Source: Diphasiastrum complanatum
Taxonomy: Eukaryota; Streptophyta; Lycopodiopsida; Lycopodiales; Lycopodiaceae
Direction of reading: 5' to 3'
NCBI GenBank assembly: GCA_029204225.1
Contig: CM055102.1
Location: forward strand, 12,735,484-12,799,483
Length of the DNA: 64,000 bases
A program made the position numbers and the translations under genes. A model generated the notes under the pieces. It worked only from the letters and a program-made list of their open reading frames with translations. It was not told where the DNA came from and did not search any database. Shown one piece after another: positions 12,205-27,597 of this stretch (within the stretch, counting starts at the first letter, position 1; each line of letters begins with the position of its first letter).

Positions 12205-12721
12205 ATATGAATCTCAACCTAAATATTTCTTTCTCGAGCACCGCCAAGGCATCTCAAGACTTCGGCCACATGTATCACAACCGCCCATCTGCAATTCTAT
12301 ACGCATCTTCAGCACAGGACATCGTTGCAATAGTGAAGCTTGCATACTTCTCACCAAACCATCTAACCATAGCTGCAAAAGGAGTAGGTCATTCTATCTA
12401 CGGCCAAGCACAAGCTCTGCATGGGATTGTAATCGAAATGTCTAGTCTGAAAGGCATCGAGGTGGGCGTGCATGGATTTGGAGAAGCTGCAGTTCCGTTT
12501 GTGGAGGCTAGCAGTGGCGAGCTATGGATCGACGTGGTGAAGGAGGCATTGAAGAAGGAAATGGCGCCGAGATCTCTAACGGACTATCTGTATCTGCATG
12601 GGAGGGACACTGTCCAATGTCGGGGCAGGCCTTTAGATATGGCCCTTAGATCTCCAACGTCCCTGAACTGGAGGTCGTCACAGGTAACTTTGCTCATTAT
12701 GGTCTTCATTTTTGTCAATGC
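12205..12721 (+). pseudogene. CKX: CKX exon 1 fragment between copia LTR and gypsy DNA
   Basis: Starts within exon 1 at the NLNLNISFSSTAKASQ region, without the signal peptide. It contains the FAD-binding stretch AYFSPNHLTIAAKGVGHSIY, with the His-Ser of the GxGHS motif that binds FAD covalently in this family. The exon end (12683) and donor GTAACT are kept. Small deletions after TDYLYL and in the NAGVSGQ region shift the frame. About 38 nt into intron 1 (near 12721) the sequence switches to gypsy pol. It is an orphan with no exons 2-5 attached. Confidence 0.85.
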
Positions 12722-13091
12722 CTCAAGTGTCCATGCGCAACAGGTTCACAAGCGTAGACAAAAAGATTGGCATGATCGTTTAATTAAGCTCAAGGAGTTT
12801 AAAGAGGAGGATAAGGTCCTCCTATATCAAGCAAAAGCACATAAAGGAAAGTTGAAATTCACCGAGCAATCAAAATGCAAGCAAAGCGACAAGCTTTCCC
12901 AGATGAGATGGAATCCGATGGTACAAAGTCGAAAGGAGAAAAGCTCCTACGAAAGCCCAGATCCAAGAAAGCAGCCACACAAACAAACTACATCTGGGTC
13001 AGAAAATTCACAAGATGAGAGCTCTTGATCAGATACGGCATCACAATAGCACTCCTCACCACCTCATGGCACTGATGTTGTAGTCACATCC

Positions 13092-13346
13092 ATGGCTACT
13101 GACACAACAACTGAATCCCAAGTTATTCCACCAGCCTCAGTTGCAATTGCACTGCTGCTAGATAATACGCCAACAATGCCACATTCACCAGCAACACAAA
13201 CAATACAAGCAAATCATTTGGTAACTAGTGTAGAGAAGCCAATCAACTTGACAATGTCCGAAGAAGCGGTTGTGCAGCTCCTACCACAATCCCCACAAGC
13301 AACAGGTTTGGGAGGGGAGACGATGACAACCGAAACACCACAGTAG
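13092..13346 (+). pseudogene. Gypsy extra-ORF fragment, N-terminal part
   Basis: 84-codon open stretch rich in Thr, Pro and Ala, downstream of the pol tail. The same frame at 60268-60522 differs by a few residues. It is followed by broken frames with Pro/His-rich runs (SLPLPPPLSL-like). No enzymatic motif. Probably the start of an accessory ORF between pol and the 3' LTR. Confidence 0.45.
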
Positions 13347-14010
13347 CAGGAAATGGCAGGTCCACATTATTACAGACGATTCAACCTATTTGGATGCCAA
13401 ATACTTGATAGAAATAAATGACGACATCGATGCAGGAAAGGAATACCAATTGGGGGAAGCCAACTCATACCAGATACCATTGCCACTTCCACCCAACTTG
13501 CCACTCCATCCATCACCCTCACACCCACTACCACATTTCCATTCCTCCGTCATTGCCACTACCACCTCCACTCTCTCTAACATCCTTCTTTGGACTAACG
13601 CTACCCAGCCACAACTCCGTCAAATACCCCATCCTCACCAATCCCGAAGAACTCTCAGAGGTGGCCAAGCGATCCATACTGAGGCTATCCGAGACCACCT
13701 ACCATCTACACTGGTTAGTGATTAGCATAGAGAACTGAAAATTACAGTCAAGCAGTAGGAACAAGTCATACCAGAGCTGTAGAGGCAAATCAAAAAGAAA
13801 GAAGTTGACACTGAGGAGAATAAAATATCGATTATGGAGTTGCGAGCCACCATGGGCAAGCAAGATCAAGAGCTCAATGAAGTCCAAGATCAACTTAAGC
13901 AACAGATTGACCAAATTCATGATGGGTCATCTGGAGTAATGATAGTTGATCTCCCTCCAATGCAGCCGAAAGATATTCTTGTGTAGCCCCCTAAAGCTCC
14001 AACAATCAAA

Positions 14011-14655
14011 ATGGAGAATCACGTAAGACTTTTTCAAGAGAAGGTTGACAAGATGAATTTTAAAGAAGCTGCTAATAAACAAGAAAAAGCCATCCAAGAG
14101 TCCCAAAGGCAATTGGAGCAAATGTTGAAGGACCTACAAAAAGTTTTGGACAAAGTGAACCAACTATGGAACACTGCGTGCAAGGCCCAAGCAAGAAATT
14201 CTGAACGACATCCAAAGGACAAAGACGGAGATGATGACGTTGCAGGACACGACGGATCAATGTACCAATTGGATAGTAGTTTGGGATCGGATGGGAAGGA
14301 GACCAAAGCCGCTATTGAAAGTGATCTCTCAACCCCCCAACCTAGCTATAGAACTTCTCATTTTTCAATGTTGGAATTCTCTCAAACCTTCGTGCCCACG
14401 CACCATGTTCCCCAGCCATCACTCCCCCATCCCTACCTTAGTCAACCCTTGAGACCACACGAAGGACCTCCTGAGATGTACAAAGCCCGACGAGACGAGT
14501 TCATTAAAAAACTTAGCTCTTCCGATGCCATGTATAACCTCGTCAAGAATCCTATCCTTGGACAACCCACCAAATTCATGCCATCCTCACCCAATCACAA
14601 CCCACCTGACCTACCCAAAACCACACCGAAGAGTTTGATGACCCCCAAGTTATGA
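14011..14655 (+). CDS. Coiled-coil accessory ORF of the gypsy element (fragment 1)
   Basis: 214 codons, the longest intact frame of this family. Residues about 1-55 (MENHVRLFQEKVDKMNFKEA, then KQEKAIQESQRQLEQMLKDL) have heptad spacing and predict a coiled coil. An acidic DKDGDDD patch follows, then a Pro/His-rich middle (PQPSLPHPYLSQPLRPHEGP), then a basic stretch (KARRDEFIKKL). The coiled coil extends upstream through a stop-broken frame (about 13730-14010, EENKISIMELRA). Copies: 30972, 52848, 61107. It has no recognisable catalytic domain; a structural or gag-like role is only an inference. Confidence 0.55.
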   Translation: MENHVRLFQEKVDKMNFKEAANKQEKAIQESQRQLEQMLKDLQKVLDKVNQLWNTACKAQARNSERHPKDKDGDDDVAGHDGSMYQLDSSLGSDGKETKAAIESDLSTPQPSYRTSHFSMLEFSQTFVPTHHVPQPSLPHPYLSQPLRPHEGPPEMYKARRDEFIKKLSSSDAMYNLVKNPILGQPTKFMPSSPNHNPPDLPKTTPKSLMTPKL

Positions 14656-14831
14656 TACGAACTTCTAGAAGCTTACGCCGCCACCTACAGATTTCAATGC
14701 AAGTGAAGTTGAGCCCTCAACTAGTGAAAGGAATAGAAAGGAAGACAAATGTACCAAGGCCCTTGATGAATGTTTGGCAAGACTCCCACTAAAGCTAAAG
14801 GCGACCTAGCAGATCGAGCCAAAAATCCAAG

Positions 14832-14993
14832 ATGGCCGATACTATAGAGTCCGAGAAATTCGGAAAGAAATACCCTCGAAGCATGAGGGGCGGAAAATAT
14901 GACCTGGACCAAAGCAAGTATTCCTCAAGGTCAGACATTATTGCAGCCCAGCAGCCGCAGCCAGAATGGAAAAACAAAATCCTAAAGGACAAT
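14832..14993 (+). pseudogene. Tail of gypsy accessory region
   Basis: Short frame MADTIESEKFGKKYPRSMRG leading into AAQQPQPEWKNKILKD. In fragment 2 (31799-32071) it continues for about 30 more residues to a stop. Here the LTR-joining deletion cuts it off. Family unknown outside this element. Confidence 0.4.
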
Positions 14994-15128
14994 GTGTTTC
15001 TTGATCCTTCAATATTCATAATGCTTTCTATTCAGTTTCTTGTTTCTTGTTGTTGATTTGTAGGATGCATGTAGATTAGTTTTCAGCTTTCAAGATCTTT
15101 TTCCAATTAATTTTTACAGCAAGTAGAA

Positions 15129-15505
15129 GTAGGATCAGTACTGTGAAAATAGGCTATAAAAATCTCGGCAAAGGTTTTTGAGGTTCTCTTGAGATATTAA
15201 GATAAAGAGATTGCATTATAATTTGAATAACCTCACAATTGATTTTGCGTAATTAACATCATTGTTTTGAACAGTTTCTAGTGGTTACTTCCCCAATACG
15301 AGTAGAGAGGTCCGACCAACACTGCTATAGAATGTCCTCAAGCCAATTCAATAACGCTTCTCGTAGATGGGATTGATCAGCTCAATGTAGTCAAAGCTTT
15401 CGATGCATGATAGGACTTTCGACACATAGAGTAGCGCTTTGCAGCATCGGTCCAGAATTAGTATAACCCAACAGTTGTTCCGTATTCGATCAATCGAGAG
15501 GAGCT
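15129..15505 (+). promoter_or_regulatory. Truncated CKX upstream region
   Basis: Only the last about 325 nt of the CKX upstream region remain, joined to gypsy LTR sequence through about 50 nt of unplaced DNA. The TATA box, G-box and GA leader found in the fuller copies are missing, so exon 1 at 15506 has probably lost its promoter. Confidence 0.6.
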
Positions 15506-17042
<1,537 letters not shown>

Positions 17043-17650
17043 GGCTTCGCTTTATGGCATGCGTGCTCAAATTTCCTAAAGATGTTGGGCAAAGAACTTC
17101 ATGCTACGAGTATACATCATTAAACCATTAATATTGTCAAATTTAAAAGATTTTATGTTCTCAAGGATATTGCCCAAGAACAGATCCAAAGGGATGTAAA
17201 GCTCTAGTCATTAGAGTTTACCTGATGTAAAGACCTAAATTGAAGGTGTTCTACCCTGCATGGGGAGGCTTAGAAGGTGTTTACTAAGAGTCAAGATATT
17301 CTGCAAACACCATGATAATCCTTTTAGTAGCCACCCTTTATGAGTTATTTTGATAAGTTTGTGCTCATGCTACTATTCAATGTCACTAGTTATGTATATC
17401 ATTTGTAATGAATACCTAGAATGAGTTACTTTCATAATTGTGTGCTAATGTCTCAATGTGCATATCATTTCTTAATTGTAGCTTTGGCATAATATGCTAG
17501 AATAGAAAAAATGCTTGTTAGGCATAATGGATATCCTATATATAATTTGTCCATTGCACAAGACATTTTATAAACAAGTTGTCCATTTTGCATGCAAAAT
17601 TATTTATCTATGATTAAGTAATCTATTAATAGCCTTTTTTTTTCATACTA
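17043..17650 (+). repeat. Intron-1 block, truncated copy
   Basis: Matches positions 8-640 of copy 1, then switches at about 17650 to the CKX downstream block (equivalent to 4171), skipping exons 2-5 entirely. A deletion or recombination between two blocks explains it. Confidence 0.75.
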
Positions 17651-17886
17651 GTGTTTTGTCACTCTCACACGTGTTCAACACGTCGGGTAACTGTGTCTTG
17701 TCACTCATACATAGCTTGACTTGTTGACATCTTGGAGTCATGTGCTCTATGACGATTAAACTCGATCACTTATTACTCAATGTACACCATATATTTGTGC
17801 ATAAAAAATGTCAGCACAAGTAACAAGGAAGCTACATAACCATATCACTATCCATGACTATAAAAAAAAAGCATTGAAACTTGGTG

Positions 17887-18247
17887 CATAGTTGCATATA
17901 ATACGTATTTTATAGTAATATACCATATAAGTAACGTATTATATAAAAATGTATAATACAACGTATTATACATATTTGATCACTATATTATAATTTTCAA
18001 TAGTTTTAGTCAAGAACAAAAATGAGATTTTATTATCTTAGTGTTCATCCCTTCAAACATAAACATAAGAACAAAATTCTAAAGAAAACCGTGCATCACA
18101 TATGAATTATTTGATAAAAACTTGTCAATTGTCAAAAGGTACAGGTAGGGCTATCTATTAGCTATACGTATTTTTTAGCCAAAAAAAGTATAATACACAT
18201 ATTATATGGCACCGTATTATATGCTTGTATTATACGATGCAACTATG
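17887..18247. mobile_element. MITE copy 2
   Basis: Same CATAGTTGCAT ends, 361 bp, and same flanks as the copy at 4456. Carried with the duplicated block rather than an independent insertion. Confidence 0.65.
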
Positions 18248-18748
18248 GTTTGGTGAAGCAACTACCTAGCAAATTGGAGTCAAACTCTAGAGCATAACTT
18301 ATAAGTAGAACAAAGAAAGTACCCTCCACCTCACCACTTATTGGAAGACAAATCTTAGGAAATTTTTATGATAGGGCATTCAATAAAAGAGTTGACATCA
18401 CTAGGGCTACTATCTCAAAGACCTTGAACATGGAATTTTCAAACAAAACATTGGAGAGTTGCTCACCACCCATCTATGAATATCATAGTGACTTGTTGTA
18501 TCCAACTTTCTCCCCTGAGCTAGACGAAGCAAAATCAGAAAGAGCAAATGATGTAGGGGTCTTCCATGCAAGCTAGCTTAGACGAAGAAGAAAATGTGCT
18601 CAATGAATGTTTATGATGCTTTCAAAATTATCAACTCCACCAAAACTTCTTACTAAGCTAGAACAATTCTTTTTCATCTTTCATCAATGAGGACATTATG
18701 CATGAGAGTAGAATACACCTACCTATTACTTATAGGTAGACTAGGGAT

Positions 18749-19196
18749 CACTACAACACTCGCCATGATTTCCAATGTGAAATCACACATTTAGGTTTTT
18801 TGAATCTACAAAGGTGCCACAAAACATGTCACAACAGGGTCGTCGAATTTTGACAACTATAAAACGTGTCGCAAAATGATGCCTACCCCAACTAGCTCCG
18901 CAGGAGCCATCAGTAGGACACTGATCAAGGTTGTCCACACGAACGTCACATTTTGACGTCCATGTGGACGTTGCTATTCGACGTCCATGTGGACGTCACA
19001 ATCCAGCATCCAACTGTACATCGCATTCGACTACCAAAACCTAACGTGGAAGTACATGTGCACGAGTTAGTTCAACGTGTTTTTGGTGTCTTGGACGTCA
19101 AAAAGTGACATACAATACCAGTGTCAATTTTGACGTCTATTATAGTTTTTGACAAATAAACAGAGTAGCACACCATGTCCTACTATTTTGTTGGAG
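18749..19196. mobile_element. CACTA-like element, copy 2
   Basis: Starts CACTACAACA and includes the GACGTC palindrome. Copied with the surrounding block. Confidence 0.45.
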
Positions 19197-19846
19197 CATG
19201 GATAGAAGAAACTCGCAAAATTTGCAAAAAATTTACTCTCAAAATATCTAAACCCGTCTCAATGCCCGTTATGCATGAACATGAACAAACAATACAAGAA
19301 TTAACGGTTAGGATTTAAGTTGAGTACATTCTCTATATTTCTAGTAAACAAAAAGTTTATATGTTTTAAAAGAATTGACTATGGAGGATGACCCTCCCTT
19401 TTCAATTTATTGACTACTGGATCAAAGGATTTTCTAAATGCAAAGTCATATACCTCTTTAGTAGGGAGTCATTCGGCATCTATCCATACAATTTAGGACT
19501 AACACAAAAACCACTATTTTGAGACTATTCATGTTTTTAAATAGAAACTCTCCTCTTATAACTCATCTACTGAATATTAAGAATGTATAACTAATAAGGT
19601 TAAAACTAATGTTGTTATCACATGATAATAATATATACTTTGAGACAATGAATCTACATTCAATTTGGTTAAGAAGTCTCAAAATATGAATTTACTTAAG
19701 AAGTATCAAAATATGACTGTTTTTCTCAATTTAGTTGAATTTGTGCTAACTTGAAGTTTAGGGTTGGAGGTCCCCTTGAAAATCAAGATGCATATTAGAA
19801 AAAAAAAATGGCCTATCAAATTATATTGGAAGGACAAGCTATTATA

Positions 19847-20249
19847 AAGAGAAATATCGATTTGTTTAGTTCTATCTTTGTACGCCATTCTCCTCGCTTT
19901 TTCAATAAGTGCCAGTAACAATGGCCATTCAATAAATCATGCTAGAAATCTCATGGGCTGTAAGTGCAAGGCTATAGAAAATGATTATTTTTATTCCAAT
20001 AAGGACACAAAAATATAAATTGATCATGATGAGAACTTTATGTGGCAATATAACTCTTACCGTCAAGAGTTGACCCTATCTACACAGGCTTCGCTTTATG
20101 GCATGTGTGCTCAAATTTCCTAAAGATGTTGTTTCATGAGTTGTAGGTGAATTAGTCAACTTTGGAGAGGCATCTAAAATTGCTTTATGAGTTGTAGGTG
20201 TTGAAATGCTTAGAAAGCTTATAGATTCTCTCCCCCCCCCTCTCTCTCT

Positions 20250-20324
<75 letters not shown>

Positions 20325-20604
20325 AAAAACATGTGTGCACACATGCACTTATAAAGAGAAATATTGATTTGTTTAGTTCTATCTCTATAGGCCGTTCTCC
20401 TCGCTTTTTCAATAAGTGCAACTAACAATGGCCATTCAATAAATCATGCTAGAAAGCTCATGGGCTTGCTCATGGGCTCTAAGTGCAAGCCTATAGGAAA
20501 TGATTATTTCTATTCCAATAAGGACACAAAAATAAAAATTGATCATGATGCGAACAATATATGTGGCAATATAACTCTTACCATCAAGAGTTGACCCTAT
20601 CTAC
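19847..20604 (+). repeat. Two copies of a 250-bp junction module around a CT tract
   Basis: The module beginning TAAAGAGAAATATCGATTTG (19847 and 20352) joins downstream blocks to intron-1 blocks. Between the two are a truncated intron-1 start and about 90 nt of CT repeats (20230-20321). Other modules: 16785, 27598, 36296, 42349, 58858. Antisense Arg-Glu open frames here are artefacts. Confidence 0.7.
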
Positions 20605-22903
20605 ACAAGCTTTGCTTTATGGCATGCATGCTCAAATTTCCTAAAGATGTTGGACAAAGAACTTCATGCTACGTGTACACATCATTAAACCATTAACATT
20701 GTCAAATTTAAAAGATTTTATGTTCTCAAGGATATTGCCCAAGAACAGATCCAAAGGGATGTAAAGCTCTAGTCATTAGAGTTTACCTGATGTAAAGACC
20801 TAAATTGAAGGTGTTCTACCCTGCATGGGGAGGCTTAGAAGGTGTTTACTAAGAGTCAAGATATTCTGCAAACACCATGATAATCCTTTTAGTAGCCACC
20901 CTTTATGAGTTATTTTGATAAGTTTGTGCTCATGCTATTATTCAATGTCACTAGGTATGTATATCATTTGTAATGAATACCTAGAATGAGTTACTTTTAT
21001 GATTGTGTGCTAATGTCACAATATGCATATCATTTCTTAATTGTAGCTCTGGCATAATATGCGAGGATAGAAAAAATGCTTGTTAGGCATAATGGATATC
21101 CTATATATAACTTGTCCATTGCGCAAGACATTTTATAAATAAGCTGTCCATTTTGCATGCAAAATTATTTATCTATAAATAAGTAATCTATTAATAGCCT
21201 TTTTTTTCATACTAATGGATATCCTATAAATAAAAGGGTGTATTCTTGGCCCATGACTGAAAATATATGCAGAAGCCTCACTCTCATCTAATGGTGTAGC
21301 AAGTACCGATCAAACAAAAGAGAAGATTATGCAACTGTATACCTTGCTAAAGAGTTTGATTAGGATGAGACCGTCCATGCAACCTCGAAGTCATGGTGAG
21401 TAAGAAGACCATCCATAAATAAAGTATCCATTCTCCAATATGGTCTATAGATAAATTATCCATGTAACAGTTCCATATAGGAGGCCCCTTGCCTTGGGGC
21501 CTTCCCAACATAATGATTGTTGAATTTTTTTTAAACTATTTATATATAGAAAGTTTGAAAGGCACTATCCATGCAAGCACTACTTCTCTGACTTTTTAGA
21601 AATAGGATGCGGTATCTTATGTTTTTGTAAAGTTATTATGATTCTCTACTCAAAAAATAAAAAATCAAGTGAATGATTGTGCCATGTAATGGATGTGTCT
21701 CAACCAAATACAACGGGAAAAAGAACTTAGGATAGCGTTCATGTAAAGGGGAAGGCCCGAGGCCGGCACCCTTTCCCAACATAAAAGCATCACTAATTTT
21801 GGTATTATAGTAAATGTTATATTTTTAGACTTGTTTCATGGATCTTACATGTTTAAGTATAGGAGAAGGCCCACGCCCCGAGGGCCTTCCCCTACCGTGA
21901 TAACCAACAGATTTTTTCTTCTTCTAAAAATAGTGAGTAGCATACCTATGACTTTCTAAAAATAAAAAGTTTGAGATTTAGATGAGGCCAGATTTTCTAA
22001 AAATAATGATAACTACATTATCACACTTTCTAAAAATAGCAACTGAATTTTACAAAATTGTACAATGCTTTTATGATTGTCTAAAAATAGTAATAGTTCC
22101 TTGCACATTTATTGTTGCATAAATTCATGCGATAATAATTTCAGGTCTAATATTGTGCCATTTAAGGCTTCCTCAAACTACAATACGAAACAAAATTGGA
22201 GGTTGTTATGCAATCTTAATGCATTCTATTTATAACAGGCACACCTTGCACATTTGTAAAGTTATTTTCAGCAAGGCATTTTTGTGCACTTAATAGTTCT
22301 GGATGTAAAGAAAAAAATTCAGTGATGCTTTAGGCATGCAATTGATAAACCTTTTATTCATAATAAATAAATCGCTTGAACTATGCAATAAACCAGCCTG
22401 GCCATTCTATAGTACAAATTCTCCTCTTATCGTAATGCCTTGTGCTCAGGTGTCCTTTGTATTTTGGGACCACCTCCAGGAGCATAATGTCCATCCAATT
22501 TTCTCTCCGATAATAATCTATCATTCTCTCTCCTCTCTCCGGTGGAAATCACATTCTCTGTCTGTTGGAATGCACGTTCTCTCTCCTCTCTCCGGTGGAA
22601 TGTGTATGTGCTATGTGGCAGCTCGTCATTGGCTGTCCACATCCACATTCTCCCACAAACGCAAAAAAAATAAAAAAAAAAAACCTTCGCACAATGGCAT
22701 TACACAGGGGGAGGCCCGAAACCCTTGGGCCTTCCTTGCTGGTACGGGCCACCTAAGCAAGGAAGGCCCTCAGCCCCCCCCCACCCCCCCCTCTCTTCAC
22801 TACTACCTTACATGCCTAGTTTCATATTAACTTTCTTTTAGAACAAGAGATAGTAATAGAGAAGTAAAATGGACGATACCTGAATTATATATGGAATTGG
22901 CAG
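20605..22903 (+). repeat. Intron-1 block, full copy leading into CKX copy B
   Basis: Full-length homologue of 1-2253. It contains a cluster of five TTTCTAAAAATA-type motifs (about 21920-22095), the GC palindromes, the minisatellite and the poly-A run. No gene. Confidence 0.8.
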
Positions 22904-24455
<1,552 letters not shown>

Positions 24456-25070
24456 TGTTGAGTCTTCTGTTGGGAAGCATAAGACTTAAATACATGGTGA
24501 GCCTGAAACTGTGAATAGTTGATATTTGATAGGATACTCTTAAATAATGAGAACAGGATTATGATGTCCCTGTAAAGTTAGTCTGCGAGCTTCGATCAGT
24601 CTTTGTTCCTCCAGAGTTATGGGACAAAGCCTGGAGCATTGATGCATTCTCCAGGTTGTCTGCAAACTCACATGCAAGCACCATTTGTCATAAATGCAAA
24701 GGCTTATATAATATTCTTTCCCTTAAAGGGTAAAAGGTGAAGTGTAAACTTACATGGGTGCCAATTGAGCTGGGTAAGAGACAATGTTTTGTCACTCTCA
24801 CACGTGTTCAACACGTTGGGTAACTGTGTCTTGTCACTCATACATAGCTTGACTTGTTGACATCTTGGAGTCATGTGCTCTATGGCGATTAAACTCGATC
24901 ACTTATTACTCAATGTACACCATATATTTGTGCATAAAAAATGTCAGCACAATTGACAAGGAAGCTACATAACCATATCACTATCTATAAAAGATGCGGG
25001 TACAAGTAGCAAGGTTGCTACTTAATCAATATGCTCCATGACTATAAAAAAAAAGCGTTGAGGCTTGGTG

Positions 25071-25431
25071 CATAGTTGCATATAATACATATTTTATAGT
25101 AATATACCATATAATTAACGTATTATATAAATATGTATAATACAACGTATTATACATATTTGATCACTATATTATGATTTTCACTAGTTTTACTCCAGAA
25201 CAAAAATGAGATTATTTTATCTTAGTTTTCATCCCTTCAAACATAAACATAAGAACAAAATTCTAAAGAAAACCGTGGACCACATATGAATTATTTGATA
25301 AAATCTTGTCAATTGTCAAAAGGTACAGGTAGGGCTATCTATTAGCTATACGTATTTTTTAGCCAAAAAAAGTATAATATACATATTATATGGCACCGTA
25401 TTATATGCTTGTATTATACGATGCAACTATG
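25071..25431. mobile_element. MITE copy 3
   Basis: CATAGTTGCAT inverted ends, 361 bp. Left flank GCTTGGTG, right flank GTCTGGTG. Confidence 0.65.
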
Positions 25432-26547
25432 GTCTGGTGAAGCAACTACCTAGCAAATTGGAGTCAAACTCTAGAGCATAAATTATAAGTAGAACAAAGA
25501 AAGTACCCTCCACCTCACCACTTATTGGAAGACAAATCTTAGGAAATTTTTATGATAGGGCATTCAATAAGAGAGTTGACATCACTAGGACTACTATCTC
25601 AAAGACCTTGAACATGGAATTTTCAAACAAAACATTGGAGAGTTGCTCACCACCCATCTATAAATATCATAGTGACTTGTTGTATCCAACTTTGTCCCCT
25701 GAGCTAGACGAAGCAAAATTAGAAAGAGCAAATGATGTAGGGGTCTTCCATGCAAGGTAGCTTAGACGAAGAAGAAAATGTGCTCAATGAATGTTTATGA
25801 TGCTCTCAAAATTATCAACTCCAACAAAACTTCTTACTAAGCTAGAACAATTCTTTTTCATCTTTCATCAATGCAATGGATGGATCTATGGTGTGCTTGT
25901 GCCACTGTAAATAGCACCTTTTCTAACTTTGTTAAAGTAAAAGCAAAAGGTTATATAGTCCATTTACCATGTATAACGTCCTTGCACAATTCATTTTCAA
26001 GTCTTCTATGCACAATTAATGCTTGTACCTAATTGGTCCCTCAGTTAGACCTATATCGTGCTAGGCCAAATAATCTAAACATTGCATATTATGTAGCTCT
26101 TTAACCTTAAGGGTGTACCATAATCTCTTTCAACTACAACCTCCCCTGTTGAGTAGGATTAGCCTACAACTAACCTTGCATTAGACGAGTCTAGTTGGTA
26201 ATAGGCAATTGCTTGAATGAAACTCAAGATAACTTTGCATAGTTAATTGTTCATGCGCGCGCATGCACACACACACACGCGCGCACAAACTAGGGAATTG
26301 GTTACATTGACTAATGCTCCTATGTACTATCTTGGGATCATGACCACAGATGATACATCAACTTACAACATATGGGAAGATTACGACGACAAATTAAAAA
26401 TATATTAGTTGTTAACTTTAGAAAAACTCATGATAATTCATAGTTTAACTATAACTTGAATTGGAGTCCATGCAAAAAATTGCTAGTGAGGACATTATGC
26501 ATGAGAGTAGAGTACACCTACCTATTACTTATAGGTAGACAAGGGAT

Positions 26548-26995
26548 CACTACAACACTGGCCATGATTTCCAATGTGAAATCACACATTTAGGTTTTTT
26601 GAATCTACAAAGGTGCCACAAAACATGTCACAACAGGGTCGTCGAATTTTGACAACTATAAAACGTGTCGCAAAATGATGCCTAGGCCAACTAGCTCCGT
26701 AGGAGCCATCAGTAGGACACTGATCAAGGTTGTCCACATGAACATCACATTCTGACGCCCATGTGGTCGTTGCTATTTGACGTCCATGTGGACGTCACAA
26801 TCCAGCATCCAACTGTACATCACATTCGACTACCAAAACCTAACGTGGAAGTCCATGTGCACGAGTTAGTTCAACGTGTTTTTGGTGTCTTGGACGTCAA
26901 AAAGTGACATGCAATACCAGTGTCAATTTTGACATCTATTATAGTTTTTGACGGATAAACAAAGTAGCACACCATGTGCTACTATTTTGTTGGAG
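26548..26995. mobile_element. CACTA-like element, copy 3
   Basis: CACTACAACA start, palindromic ACGTCCATGTGGACGTC core and a GTAGCAC/GTGCTAC hairpin near the right end. Confidence 0.45.
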
Positions 26996-27597
26996 CATGG
27001 ATAGAAGAAACTCGCAAAATTTGCTTTACTCTCAAAATATCAAAACCCATCTCGATGCCCGTTCTGCATGAACATAAACAAACAATACAAGAATTAATGG
27101 TTAGGATTTAAGCTGAGAACATTCTCTATATTTATAGTGAACAAAAAGTTTACATGTTTCAAAAGAATTGACTATGGAGGATGACCCTCCCTTTTCAATT
27201 TATCGACTACTGGATCAAAGGATTTTCTAAATGCAAAGTCATATACCTCTTTAGTGGGGAGTCATACAATTTAGGACTAACACAAAAACCACTATTTTGA
27301 GACTATTCATGTTTTTAAATAGAAACTCTCCTCTTATAACTCATCTATTGAATATTAAGAATGTATAACTAATAAGGTTAAAACTAATGTTGTTATCACA
27401 TGATAATAATATATACTTAGAGACAGTGAATCTACATTCAATTTGGTTAAGAAATCTCAAAATATGAATTTACTTAAGAAGTATCAAAATATGATTTGTG
27501 TTAACTTGAAGTTTAGGGTTGGAGGTCCCCTTGAAAATCAAGATGCATATTAGAAAAAAAAAATGGCCTATCAAATTATATTGGAAGGACAAGCTAT

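Larger units (their letters stand above)
12722..15128 (+). mobile_element. Gypsy-type retrotransposon fragment 1 (pol tail, extra ORF, partial LTR)
   Basis: Begins with the C-terminal pol tail (VHKRRQKDWHDRLIKLKEFK, then EDKVLLYQAKAHKGKLKF), a pattern shared by Ty3/gypsy integrase tails. It continues through a low-complexity Thr/Pro/Ser region and a coiled-coil ORF. At about 14993 the sequence jumps to the 3' part of the LTR (to about 15128). The same internal jump is present in the copy ending near 62225, so the two share descent. Confidence 0.75.
17651..19846 (+). repeat. CKX 3'-flanking block, deleted copy
   Basis: Homologous to 4171-7150 with about 745 nt missing at 18689 (jump from the equivalent of 5254 to 5999). 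It keeps the MITE and the CACTA-like element. No coding sequence. Confidence 0.75.
24456..27597 (+). repeat. CKX 3'-flanking block, copy 3
   Basis: Homologous to 3797-7150 with small deletions. Contains MITE copy 3 (25071-25431), the CA tract (26254-26287) and CACTA-like copy 3 (26548-26995). No gene seen. Confidence 0.75.
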
